This document shows, in pieces, positions 11,661 to 22,605 of a stretch of DNA of 64,000 nt. The stretch comes from Clavulina sp. PMI_390 (Eukaryota > Basidiomycota > Agaricomycetes > Cantharellales > Hydnaceae): assembly GCA_015039315.1 (NCBI GenBank), contig WIDE01000019.1, positions 136,143 to 200,142 of the forward strand. Direction: 5' to 3'. A model generated the notes under the pieces. That model searched no databases and was not told where the DNA came from. It saw nothing but the letters and a program-made list of their open reading frames with translations. The position numbers were made by a program, and so were the translations under genes. Positions within the stretch are counted from its first letter, which is position 1. Every line of letters starts with the position of its first letter.

Positions 11661-13052
11661 ATGTCAGGTCGTGAAGCTTTCCAGCGCTTTGCAAGGCAAC
11701 TTCAGCAGACTGCAAATAATGGTGGGCGAGGTGGTCGCGGTTCTGGTGGTGCAGGGCCCAGTTTGTTAGGCGGAGCTGGTCTGCTCACGGTCATCGGAGG
11801 CGGTCTCCTGCTGAATAGCGCACTCTTCAACGGTAAGTGTACGAATGCTTGTTATGAGAATACCCCAACCAACCAGACTTTTGCTTTGGTAGTTGATGGT
11901 GGTCACCGAGTAATCAAATACACCAGGTATGCATAAGGCCTCCAACGTGAACAAATATTGCTTCGAGCTCACCGTCTTGGACAGGTTAAATGGTATCTCC
12001 AATGAGATTTACGGCGAAGGGACCCATTTACTCGTACGCTTTAACTAGCCTTGATTAACTTTCGGCAACATCTCAACGTGGATTCTCTCGCATAGGTCCC
12101 TTGGTTTGAGAAAGCCATTGATTTTGATGTGCGAGCCAAGCCGCGAAATATTGCAAGCTTGACTGGCACAAAAGGTTCGTGGCAATTACAAATTTCTGAT
12201 CTTCGGAACTCATTCCAAATGCTGTTCGCTAGATCTCCAAATGGTCAACATCACCTGCCGTGTCCTTTCTCGCCCTGACGTCAAGAGACTCCCCGTCATC
12301 TTCCGCGAACTTGGTCTAGACTACGACGAGAGAGTACTACCATCAATTGTGAATGAAGTGCTCAAGAGTGTCGTTGCCCAGTTCAATGCCAGCCAGCTGA
12401 TTACACAGCGTGAAATGGTAAGCTTTCCTACTGGTCAATGAGCTCTACGCCTTCTCATCTTCTCCCGCTTCTATACAATTAGGTCTCTCGACTTGTGCGT
12501 GACAATCTTATGGAGCGTGCAAAGAGGTTCAACCTCGTCATGGATGATGTGTCTATCACCCATGTTGCGTTCTCCCCCGAGTTTACCCATGCAGTCGAGG
12601 CAAAGCAGGTTCGTACTATCTATATATCACCCAGAGAACTGCTAGATTGATTTCCTCCTGTAATAGATTGCTCAACAAACGGCCTTCCGCGCTGCATTCC
12701 TGGTTGACCAAGCGATACAAGAAAAGCAGGTGCGCAAATACTCATCATCTCAACCAACATACCATGCTTATTAGCTTCAATCTAGTCCATTATTGTTCGG
12801 GCTCAAGGTGAAGCCGAGTCTGCACAACTTATTGGTGAGGCCGTTCGCGGGAACAAGGGTTTCCTTCAGCTGCGGAAGCTGGAAGCTGCAAGGGATATTG
12901 CGACGCAGCTGGCAACCAGCGGGAATCGGGTGATGCTCGACTCGGCGAGCTTGCTTCTGAATGGTGTGTGCCACCTCTTTTGATGTTGGTTACGATACTG
13001 ACTTCTGATCCCAGTGACTGAGGATCTCGACGTCAAGGCCCCGAAGAAGTAG
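11661..13052 (+). CDS. PHB2: Prohibitin-2, mitochondrial inner membrane
   Basis: The spliced product has an N-terminal Gly-rich segment, one hydrophobic anchor ([16 protein letters not shown]), then the prohibitin/SPFH domain: [72 protein letters not shown], and the C-terminal coiled coil with [14 protein letters not shown]. It ends DLDVKAPKK. The N-terminal anchor is typical of PHB2 rather than PHB1. PHB1 and PHB2 form ring complexes in the inner membrane that support protease regulation and cristae. The ATG at 11661 is chosen because the frame upstream to 11610 lacks an ATG. Several introns of 50-80 bases interrupt the gene. Confidence 0.93.
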
Positions 13053-13158
13053 TTATTCTACGCTGCTCCAAAAACGTACATTTGGTTGCGTACTACATAT
13101 TGGAAGTCATATGCTTTCATATCGACCTTCCAGGTGCTGTTTGTGTATTTGATCTTTA

Positions 13159-14889
13159 TCAATCCCACTTCGCGATCAGGGCTAGTTCAGGGTCATCTGC
13201 TGCCACTCCGAAAATCGTTCCTGAGATAGGACAGATACTCTTGATCGTGGGCCCTCGTGAATTTGTTGAGAATGAGTCAAATGGAATGGAAAATCGGATT
13301 GGGAAAACCTCCGTTGACGAGTCATCCCTCGTGCTGATGAGGCGCCCTGCATAGATGACTTCGCCGTGGCCCAAAGCTGACGAACAGCCTGAGTTTTCCA
13401 AATGCACTGTCCATTCGTCGTGAGTCGACGACCATACAGATGAAAATGCCCCGACTGGTTTGTCCAATTCCCAATCGTCTCCCTCCGTAAAGGCTGGTGA
13501 ACGTGAAGTGAAAACTTGCCCGAGGGGTTTGTTCTCATTTCGAGGAGCCGGTGATGTCTCTCACCAGGCTGCCAATATGCTTTGGTGCTGATGTCTCTCG
13601 ACCCATCAGTTGATCGTAGTGGAACAATCCAATCATCAATGCGCCATCTGCTGCGGGGACTAATTGACTCGAGGTCAGCTAGCCCGTAATCTAGCTGGCG
13701 CCGGATTCTTGGCTGCGTCAAAGGCAGTGTGTCGGTACATGGCTGAAGCTCGGGAATGTCTATTATGATCAGGGATGCCTTGGGGGAGAAAATTTTGAAG
13801 TGATGGAACAGCATCTTGTTGCCATGAATGACTGGCTGGGTCTAAGGGGATTCAGCGGCTACCTCGGAGCAACCATTGCGCGAGAGACAGGGTAGTGAAA
13901 AGGCTAACCTGTTCGATTGAGCCTTGATCATTGAACAGGGCAACATTGAAGGTGGCGCGTTTATTCTCTCGCCAGTTCCACAAGCAGACAGTTCCATAAT
14001 TACGAAGGAAGACAATGTCGCCTTGGAATGACACAAAGTTGAGGCTCCTTTGCTCACTGTATGTCGGGAAAGCCGCTTGGAACGTCAGGGTTGCTGGTGA
14101 TGAGCCGGAGGGCTTGAAATAATAGATTTCACAGCCCGGGGCACTTTGAGTTTCGTAAGAATGTGGCAGGCAAATATCAATTGCAGAATTACGCACGTTA
14201 CAGCTGGACGAGTATACCGAAGCATTACAAGAACAACTCCATCCTTCGCATGGACCTGAGCAAGCAGATCCGGTCCGGACCGTGAGGTTGCCCTATCTCG
14301 TGAGTCTGCAGTTGCTATTGGGCTCAGCGATACCTCAGACCCCTCAGTCGCGGTGCCTAGAGACTCTTGCTGCTGCTCTAGATCCCAACAGCCGACGCGA
14401 ATCCTTTCGTTCACAAGAGCACAGCCCAGCACATATCGGCCACCAGGGAGACAGAGAAACATGCTGTCCTCAGGAGGCCAATCCGAGGATTCCACCTCAA
14501 AAGAGAAGCGCACATTGCGGGCAGAAGTAGCTGAAAGCTCAGGGATAATGCTGACGCCGTCCGACTTGATGTTGAATAGCCCATGGAATCTGAAGGGACG
14601 AGTGGCGTAGCGGCGCAAATCCTCAATCGACAGTGTGCTCAAAGGAGGCGATAAATTAGGTATGATCCCATTAGATATTTGGTGTTGCAGGACAAGCTGG
14701 TACCAAAGTTGTCGATTTTCATTGATGCCCGTGTGGAGTGACCTACAAAGCTGATCGAGGCTGTTAGGCACGAGTCGAGCAAGGTATCTTACCAACCACT
14801 AAAGGCTAACCCACCGAGCTCAATAGAACCAAGGTTGGAGGATCAAGATACTCGGCCAATAAGATGTATACATCGTAAGGCAAGCGCAT
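13159..14889 (-). CDS. F-box-like protein with C-terminal propeller-like region, copy C (diverged)
   Basis: This is a third, more distant member of the family at 4.6-8.5 kb. Exon 1 (ATG at 14889) encodes LPYDVYILLAEYLDPPTLVL, an F-box start, and is joined to SLHTGINENRQLWYQLV. Shared landmarks are LRRYATRPFRFHGLF, GGRYVLGCAL, VCLWNWRENKRATF and the ending ICPISGTIFGV. A frame change near 13450-13560 is explained by a 71-base intron starting gtgaga and ending caccag, so the gene looks intact. It lies beside PHB2, 6.4 kb from copies A and B, with core genes between. An ubiquitin-ligase adaptor role is inferred from the F-box alone. Confidence 0.6.
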
Positions 14890-15120
14890 GATATCAACAT
14901 GGGGCAAAAGGCAGTGCTTTGGGACAAACTCAATCGTGACAAGCTCAGACTGGTCACACGAACGATCCTGACAACCCAAATGATTACAGGGGCCATAGGA
15001 TCAGCACGCCGGAGAATATTGAGGTTAGCTTCATGCTTGCAGAGAGATGCATTACAATATTCGATGAATCGACTACACAGCATAATGAACAAGTGGGATA
15101 GTAAGAAAGCACGAATATGC

Positions 15121-15656
15121 TTAGTCGAACAGACCGAAGCCCATGTCGTCGTCGGACTCCTCCTAAAGAATTATATCGCCTTGTTAGCTGGCGCAGTCCT
15201 AGGGGTGAGGTACTAATGAATGAGTGACGGACCTTCTCTTCCACCTTCTTCTCCTCCTTCTTCTCCTCGGCAGGGGCAGCGCCACCAGCAGCAGGAGCGG
15301 CAGCGCCAGCAGCGGGAGCACCACCACCACCACCGCCGGAAGGAACCTAATGCGAGTCATCCAAGGAATGAGGCGCGGCACGGGGAGGGACAAGAGTCAG
15401 AGCAGTTCGGGACCGATACCAGTCATCGGGGGAGGATGACCCTGATACAGAATAGATGACTCACGGAAGAGAGCTTGGTGGAACCCTCAGCAATGAGCTC
15501 GTCGATAGACTTGCCCTCGAGCTCGCTCATGAGCTTGCCGAGGCGGTCAGAGTCAGCATCAATACCGACGGTGCCGAGAAGCTTGGTGATATCAGCGGCA
15601 GAGGGGGAGGCCTTGCCACCGAGCTGAAGGAGAAGGTAGGCAGCGATGTACTTCAT
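15121..15656 (-). CDS. RPP2: 60S acidic ribosomal protein P2
   Basis: The product starts [20 protein letters not shown], continues through [20 protein letters not shown], has the flexible Gly/Ala-Pro hinge, an acidic KKEEKE stretch, and ends in the P-protein signature [13 protein letters not shown]2 pairs with P1 and binds P0 to form the ribosomal stalk that recruits translation factors. Three coding exons are visible; one intron falls before the hinge (around 15355-15460) and one just before the terminal EESDDDMG (15165-15230 region). The ATG at 15656 is the family start. The gene is divergent from RPS15. Confidence 0.95.
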
Positions 15657-16012
15657 CTGGAGGGGTTGGAAATTCTGTAAGCACTTTGAAGATCGGTTGA
15701 AGCGTAATGCCAACGTACTTTGGTAGATTTTGGGGGTTACGGTAGTCGCAAATCACTAGAGTATAGGATGGAATGCCTTTTATAAGTTTTCGGAACAAAA
15801 GCGTCTGACTCGACGCTGCCGACGCACATTTAACCACAAGGGAGACTGGCGAGCTGGACCGAAAGGGAGGTGGATGAAACGGATGAACTAGGAGCGTCAC
15901 ACTGTCACGTTAATTCTATTCCTCGTTCTGCCAGTTCTTGTCACGGCGCTTGGTTAGAGAGTCTTCACGAGTGTCACGTGCACCACCAACTTACCACCAG
16001 TCCATCGCCCGC
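15657..16012. promoter_or_regulatory. Shared intergenic region between divergent ribosomal protein genes RPP2 and RPS15
   Basis: These 356 bases separate the start codons of two co-regulated ribosomal protein genes transcribed away from each other, so both promoters must lie here. I can name no specific factor site with confidence. The bidirectional arrangement itself is the evidence. Confidence 0.5.
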
Positions 16013-16787
16013 CATGGTGAGCTTTGCCATTATCTCCTACATCGAGAACCAAATCTCTGTCGCGGAATCCGTCATTTGCTCACAGTGATGTTGTGGTTTA
16101 TGACCCTCTTCTTTGTTTAGTCCGCCGATATCATCACTGACCCCAATGAGGCTGCCGAGCTCAAGAAGAAGAGGACTTTCCGTACCTTTTCGTACCGCGG
16201 TATTGAGCTCGACAAGCTCCTAGACATGGACAACGAGGACGTGCGTATCAGGATACTCGATGATGTCTGCTTTTGTGATTGAACCCATCGCCACTTTCTC
16301 TGCTGCCCCTACTGCTTCTAGTTCGTCGGCCTCGTCCATGCTCGTGCTCGCAGACGGTTCCAGCGTGGTCTCAAGCGCCGTCCCATGGGCTTGATCAAGA
16401 AGCTCCGCAAGGCTAAGAAGGAGGCCCCACCAAATGAGAAGCCTGCTGTTGTGAAGACCCATCTGCGAGACATGATCATCGTTCCCGAGATGATTGGGAG
16501 CGTCGTCGGCATCTACAACGGCAAGGTGAACCTCGATTTGTGCCCTTCTAAATCATCACTAGAGCCTCACCGATCCGCTCTTCATGATAGGTCTTCAACT
16601 CTGTGGAGATTAAGCCTGAGATGACTGGGCACTACCTCGCCGAGTTCTCGATCTCATACAAGCCCGTCAAGCACGGTCGTCCCGGTATTGGTGCCACTCA
16701 CTCGTCGCGATTGTACGTCGTCCTTTTGGTTGCTGTTCTCCAATCGCATGACTGAAATTACTGTCTGTTAGCATCCCGCTCAAGTAA
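16013..16787 (+). CDS. RPS15: 40S ribosomal protein uS19 (RPS15)
   Basis: The first coding exon is only the ATG (16013-16015), followed at once by gtgagc; the next exon opens [20 protein letters not shown]. The body has the uS19 signature [91 protein letters not shown] and the ending ATHSSRFIPLK. uS19 sits in the head of the small subunit near the decoding site. The protein is of family length. The gene is transcribed away from RPP2 and converges on VMA10. Confidence 0.95.
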
Positions 16788-17107
16788 AAGACGGCATTGC
16801 TGTTCACTTTTTTCATCGCTCGCTTGGGGTCTCCTTCCAGCAGTTTATATCGCATGTCCTATGCCTCACCTATGCTCGCATATATAGCTAGCTGTTTCCT
16901 TCCACATCTGTATGGTATACACCCGAATGCTAGCATTTTCAACTCATGACCCTCGTGGGCATTCAGCCAAGCGAATATTCCGTCGTCGAGCGTTTGATTG
17001 TCATGATCAGAATAGCATGATGGAAGTTAAGGAGAGGTCTAATACAGTAGTTTGTGGAACGCGTCCATGTAGCAAGGCATGTCATCAGGGAAAGAACTGA
17101 ACTAGCT
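16788..17107. other. Convergent intergenic region between RPS15 and V-ATPase subunit G
   Basis: Only the 3' untranslated parts of the two flanking convergent genes are expected here. I see no additional open frame, RNA gene or repeat. Confidence 0.4.
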
Positions 17108-17689
17108 TCATGCCTCTTGCTTGGAGAGATTACGGTGGAGTTTAGGCTCGACAAGAACGACACGATCGAGTAGTTTCTTCACAACAGCGTCCTTGTTTTT
17201 GTTGAATGCCTCCGTCACTCCGACCAGTCTGGTCTCCGTATCGCGGTCGACAAGCGTCTGGGCTTCTTGGGTTGACCCACGAGTCTAGAAAGAACGGTTC
17301 CATAATCAGTGGTCATTGTTAGAAAAACGATACCGTGTATATAGCATGGCGGGAATGAGCGATGCTCTATTTAGGAGTGCACACACCTTCTCCTCGATCT
17401 TGGCGAATTCAGCATCTTTTGACCTCCGGTATTCCTCAATCTCCTTCTGCGCCTCTGATCTCGCATCCTTTAAGCGTTGTACACGATCTAGAAACAGCGA
17501 TGTTGGCACTTGAAGCTGCGGCAAGAGTGCGATAGCCAGAAACTTTACATTGACGCGCCTCCTGAACAACTTTTGCAGCTTCCTTCTCCGCCTCAAGAAG
17601 CGTTTGGATTCCCTGGGATTGCGACTGGCAAACGAGTGTTAATCCTGGAGTAAAAATGCATGCTCATACAGAAAAAGGGAGCTCACCAT
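17108..17689 (-). CDS. VMA10: V-type proton ATPase subunit G
   Basis: The first coding exon is just ATG (17687-17689); the next begins SQSQGIQTLLEAEKEAAKVV and continues QEARQYRVQRLKDARSEAQK, EIEEYRRSKDAEFAKIEEK, then TRGSTQEAQTLVDRDTE and KKLLDRVVLVEPKLHRNL. This is the ~115-residue helical peripheral-stalk subunit that, with subunit E, ties V1 to V0 in vacuolar and endosomal proton pumps. The conserved N-terminal QGIQTLLEAEKEA is diagnostic. It is divergent from the symplekin gene with 118 bases between start codons. Confidence 0.93.
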
Positions 17690-17807
17690 CGTCTCAACGG
17701 TTGTGTCACGTGAGCACAACACCGCCACTGTTTCAGCCAAACAGGAAGGGCCACACTCTTTTGAGTGTCCTGCACGCTGAGGGCAACACAACGAAGGAAA
17801 GGGAACG

Positions 17808-20800
17808 ATGTCGCAGGCCTTGGACCCAGTATCCGCACTCACTTACGCGCTTTCATGCCCCACGGACTCCCCTGAACAAGCTAACGCGCTCAAGGCGTTG
17901 CGAGCCCTCTTTGAGGCGCAACCCAATACGATTCCTCAGCTTTGTCGTCCCCTGCTAACGAATACGATATCTGGAGGCGACAGCTTGTTCAAGAGATTTG
18001 CTATTGAATTGTTTGGATATGCTCTGACACCAACGTCAGGCTTGACACCAGACGTGAGGGCCCAACGTGAGTCATACCCCCTTCTCTGTTTCGTTTAACA
18101 AAAGATATGGCTATTAGTATTAAAATACTGTCCTGGACTGCCGATTCTGACAAATCTCTCGCGTCTGTACTGTATGTAATACCCAATGTACACGATATCT
18201 CCAACCTCAGTCGCGTTTGATTGTTTGGAGCTGGCGGCGACGCTTTTAGCAAGTGCTGAAAATAACCAAATCCTCAAACTGGTTATCCAGTGCTTCGCGA
18301 GCATCTACCCGTTGGTCTTTCGTTACATGTGAGTTTGAAGTGTGATCATTCGTGCATGTCTGCACCAACTCAACCCCAACCACCAACCATCACGTAGATG
18401 TCTGTCGCGACCTCCTAGTCGCGGAGCATGGGACCTGCTGTCCAGTTCGAAACGCCGTATCCTCGAATTCATTGATGACGTGAACGCGGACGTCCCGAAC
18501 CCAGGAGCCCCCGCGTACAATTCCAACGAGCGTCTTGGTGTCCGCATCGCCGCTATCAAATTTGCACAGCGCGTTATTCTAGTCCAAACTCGGCCTGCTC
18601 AACAGGACCCGCGGGTACGTGTGATTTGGTTTACTCGTATGATTCCCTATGTACTGACGAGCTTATAGCTTCAACGACCCACTGACCCTAACCTCACCAT
18701 CTGCCCTCCCAATGTCCCTTTCATCAAAGCCGAAGCTTTGGATGCTGAGGGAAATATGGTTCTCATGCAACTAATGACCACGCTCTATAAGTCATCGTAC
18801 GGACTTGATTCCTTGCTTGCATCATCCTCCGCTTTGGCTGATTGCTTGCTCGTCAGGAATGCCGACATCCTCATTGCCATTATCAATGCTTGTGCACAAA
18901 TTGCCAAACAGCGGACTTCTATGGTTCAGCTTTTGGTCCCAGCTTTCCACCATTGGACGCCCCAGGCACTTGCCCAAGAATCAATCTCGCGGCAAAAGAG
19001 TGTCGACAAGGCAAACTACGTGGTACTTAACCACCTTCTTCGGTCCGTCCTTTCTTCCAAAGCCTCTTTGTCGAATGCTTGTAAACTTTCCTTTCATCTG
19101 TAGCCAAGTGCAGGATGGTCGGCTACCAGATGCTGCGTCCATGAGGGATAGCATTATCCAAGCACTCGAAGCTTCATCACGGCGTATGAGAGACCTTAAC
19201 CATCTTGAACAAGTCCGACGCGCAGAAGCCGCTGCCAAACGAGCTGCGGAACCAGAGGACGTCCCTTACGCAGGCTCGGACGCCAAGCGCGTCAAGCTCG
19301 ACCCTGATGTTGTTCCTGGCGGAGTTGCTGCGAATGCAGCAGCGCGTGCGGCACTTGTAGAGTTTGATTGGCGGGCTTTGGAACGTGATACGGTCACAAA
19401 TCTGATCATAGCCAATCTACAACATTTCAGCGAGGAGCATATTGCAGCGGCAATCGCGGTATGTGTGCATCTTTCTTGTATAGATTTTCTTTCTCATGCA
19501 TCTATGATAGGCATTCCGAGGTGGTTCTGGCCCTCCGTCCGCCGCAGCCGAGTCGTCTGAGATTGCTCAGGTCGCTGGTGATGATGAGGAGATGGAATAT
19601 GAGCCTGACAAGCTGAACATGGAGCTCGAGGTCAGTATACAGCACTCGTAATTACTTTCCTGTCTATCTTCTAAAATACTGACTATTCGCAGACTAAAGC
19701 CGCTGAGGATGCCGCCTCCGGACCATCTGATGCATTGGAAGCCGAGGATGAGGAGGAAGATGAACTCACGCTCCAATTGGGTTCCACGGCCTATGAACTA
19801 CCCCCACCACAACCTCTCGATTCCGCTCAAACCGACTCTTTCCTAAAAGCAACAATGCTTCGCTTCGTGTCCAGCGGAGGTGGCCTCGCTTCATCCTCAC
19901 AATCAGCTGGAGCTGAAGGGCAAGCTCTTACAACGCTAGCCCGAGGGCCACCACCTTCGGAGATGTGGGTTCTTCTCTTTATTCGGATGGTTACTCGAGG
20001 ACAGCGAGATACGACCGGATCATCCCATAATCGAGCCAAGAATGAAAAGACCGAGGATGATGAGGAGCTGACACTTGAGGCCTCGTCGAGTGCTGTAAAG
20101 GGCAAGGAGCGCAGCCAAGATGAAGTGTGGGCCAGGAATGATTCCCTGAGAGGAATGATCCTTGATTATGTGCTTGAAGACCTGCCCGCGAGGTGAGTAT
20201 ATCGTTACCAGGATGAAGACGAATCAGTGCTGATTGGTCCGATATAGATCTCGAATAGCAACGCTGTGGATGAATGAGGAATGGTACAACTCGACTTCAC
20301 GAAGTGTAGCTGAACCCGATGTAAGTTATGGCCTATGTCCCTGTTGGTCATATCTCTGATGCGATCTTCTAGTACACCGACTATTCGACCTGGCTCGACA
20401 AAATGCTCGCTGGTTACCTGGCCCACATTGACTCCAGTGACCGAACTCTTTCTCAACTCGTCCTTGACCTCCCATACCTGCCACCTTCTGTTTTTGCTCT
20501 CCTTTCCGACCTGGCCGTCCAACAATCAACGTAAGACATATCGTCGGCGGAGTAGAGAATATTACTAACCCGATCGGCCCAGAACTCTTCCTGCACTGGA
20601 GGCTCTCAAAGAACTCGTGACTTTACGGCCACCCGTGCGCGAGGAAGCCTTACGTATCATATTGAATCTGACTACCCATCCTAGTATGTCCAATTCTTAC
20701 TATCTTGCTATGTGGTTATTAACTTCAAAGCTACACAGCGACTGTCCTCCGAATCTCCGCAATCAAGGCCGTGAAAAGATGGGTACCAGACGTCAAACCA

Positions 20801-22176
20801 ATGGATCAGTTATCACAAGACTTTGCTATTCAGCTTTTGCGACGATTGGAATCTCACCCTGACCCGGAGAAGGGCGGCTCGACTGAACCAACTTCGACGC
20901 CAACATCTACTCCATACCTCCCTGCTACCCTCGACTCGCCCGTTCGACCCGCGCAAATCCTTCAGCATGTGCAGCTTATATTCGCTCTATGCGTCAAAGT
21001 TCCGGAGCTGCTAGATGAGTAAGTTGCCGATTTTTGTATCGTAAAATATCCTATGCTAATTACCCACCGTAAAGGATCTTCTCTGCATACTCACGGATGG
21101 ATGAGCCCGTGCAAAATGCTGTCCTGGATCACTTTGCGCCAGTCATCCGATCGATCGGTACAGCTAGCGGGACACCAGCTTATACTCGATTGCTTGATCT
21201 CCTGCGAACATTCGAGGCTGGCGCAGATTCTCTAGTCCTCAGGGTTCTGCGAATCCTCAGCGATGGAGGGCGACCTAGCTCACAGCTTGTTGCGCTCGTC
21301 AAAACCCTCATCAGCGAACGCAATCTCGATGCACGGTTCCTCATTCCCATCATCACCGAGCTCGACCGGAATGAAATCATCAAATTCATCCCGCGGGTTG
21401 TATCAATGCTTGGTGCCAATGTCCCTGGCTCTACCCCTGGCGAGGAAAAAGGGTTGGTCAGGAGCGTGTTTGTGGCAGTTCTGGAAAAGCCTGCTCGGGG
21501 TTTCGGGCAAGTTTCCACGAATCTTCCCAGATTGAAGGAAAGTCAGCTGTTAGAGCCTGTGCGATTGCTGGTGCTCCTTCACGAGTCACCTGAGATCGGA
21601 ATGGCAAGTGCCCGAGATGGTATGCATTCCATTGTTTTCCATTCCATGGCTCCTTTCCACTGACCAAGTCAATACAAAGCGATTGACATATGTTTCGGAC
21701 TCACCGACTTCTTCCCGTCGGAGATTCTGGCAGCGACGATCCAGCAGCTCGTTGACAACCCCACCCTCCCAGTGCTGTTTATGCGAACTGTAAGTTCAAT
21801 CCTTCGTATATCGGCCTCCATATATTTACTCATCACCTCATACTGTCAGGTTATCCAAGCCGTCAAGACCTACAAGACCCTAATCTCTTACGTTGCGAAG
21901 ACCCTGATGACACGGCTGATTCAGAAGAAGATTTGGACCCTCGGGAAGCTCTGGGACGGTTTCATCCTTTGTGGGAAGATTATCGCCCCTGCGAGCTATG
22001 GCGCCCTTCTCTTGCTCCCTCCTGCCCAACTGGCTGAAGTTGCAGAGAAGCAGCCCAGCCTGCGCATTGGGCTGCGAGAGCATGTGCTCAAGAAGGGTGG
22101 CCACAACATCTCGAAATACCTTGATGTTCTGGGTCGAGAAGAGACTCCTGCTTCGACTGATGCAGGAGCGAGCTAG
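17808..22176 (+). CDS. PTA1: Symplekin/Pta1-like scaffold of the mRNA 3'-end processing complex
   Basis: A long gene with many short introns (roughly 1,150 residues). The N-terminal half is helical-repeat sequence and contains the symplekin/Pta1 block LGVRIAAIKFAQRVILVQTR followed by NVPFIKAEALDAEGNMVL. The middle has acidic low-complexity stretches (AEDEEEDE). The C-terminal symplekin domain is clear: RFLIPIITELDRNEIIKFIP, RLKESQLLEPVRLLVLLHES, GLTDFFPSEILAATIQQLVD and QKKIWTLGKLWDGFILCGKI. Symplekin/Pta1 holds together the cleavage and polyadenylation factor and binds the CTD phosphatase Ssu72 and the nuclease-containing module. The gene ends after TDAGAS at 22176. Confidence 0.9.
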
Positions 22177-22605
22177 TTTTGTTAGCATATTCTGAGCCTC
22201 AGGAACTACATTCAGAGCTTGTACATACAAATAATGCATTTTTCCCGACAACATTCCAATCATGATGCTATTTGATCGCTGCTCCTCTTCTTTTTCGCTA
22301 TTGTATAGCCGCCTCGTGGCTGTCTGCAAGTGCTTTGCCCGTCAAGTTCTGTTCGGCACGTGTTACCGACAACTGAATTGCCCGAAACGTTGTGCCGTGA
22401 CGTTTGGTTGCATTTGAACGACCTGTTTGTGGTGGCCACTTCCCTCCCTGTCTGTTGGCAACCACCACGCGCCCTGGTAGGCTAGCTTTTATACTTGGAG
22501 GCTTATCCCTCGCGTCCGATCGCCAATTTTCTGCTCCCAACACTCACAATCCACTCCACTGTAGTGTTGGAGCGTTACTCTATCTACCTCGTCAGCTATC
22601 TCTGA
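22177..22605. other. Intergenic region, probable promoter and 5' leader of the MAP kinase gene
   Basis: No open frame with coding character is seen between the symplekin stop and the kinase start, which are on the same strand. The segment should contain the symplekin 3' end and the kinase promoter. It is GC-balanced with pyrimidine runs near 22430-22600. Confidence 0.35.

Noticed and set aside
13440..13570. Apparent frameshift in F-box-like copy C
   Set aside because: A 71-base intron from gtgaga to caccag restores the frame and gives a join that fits the paralogs.
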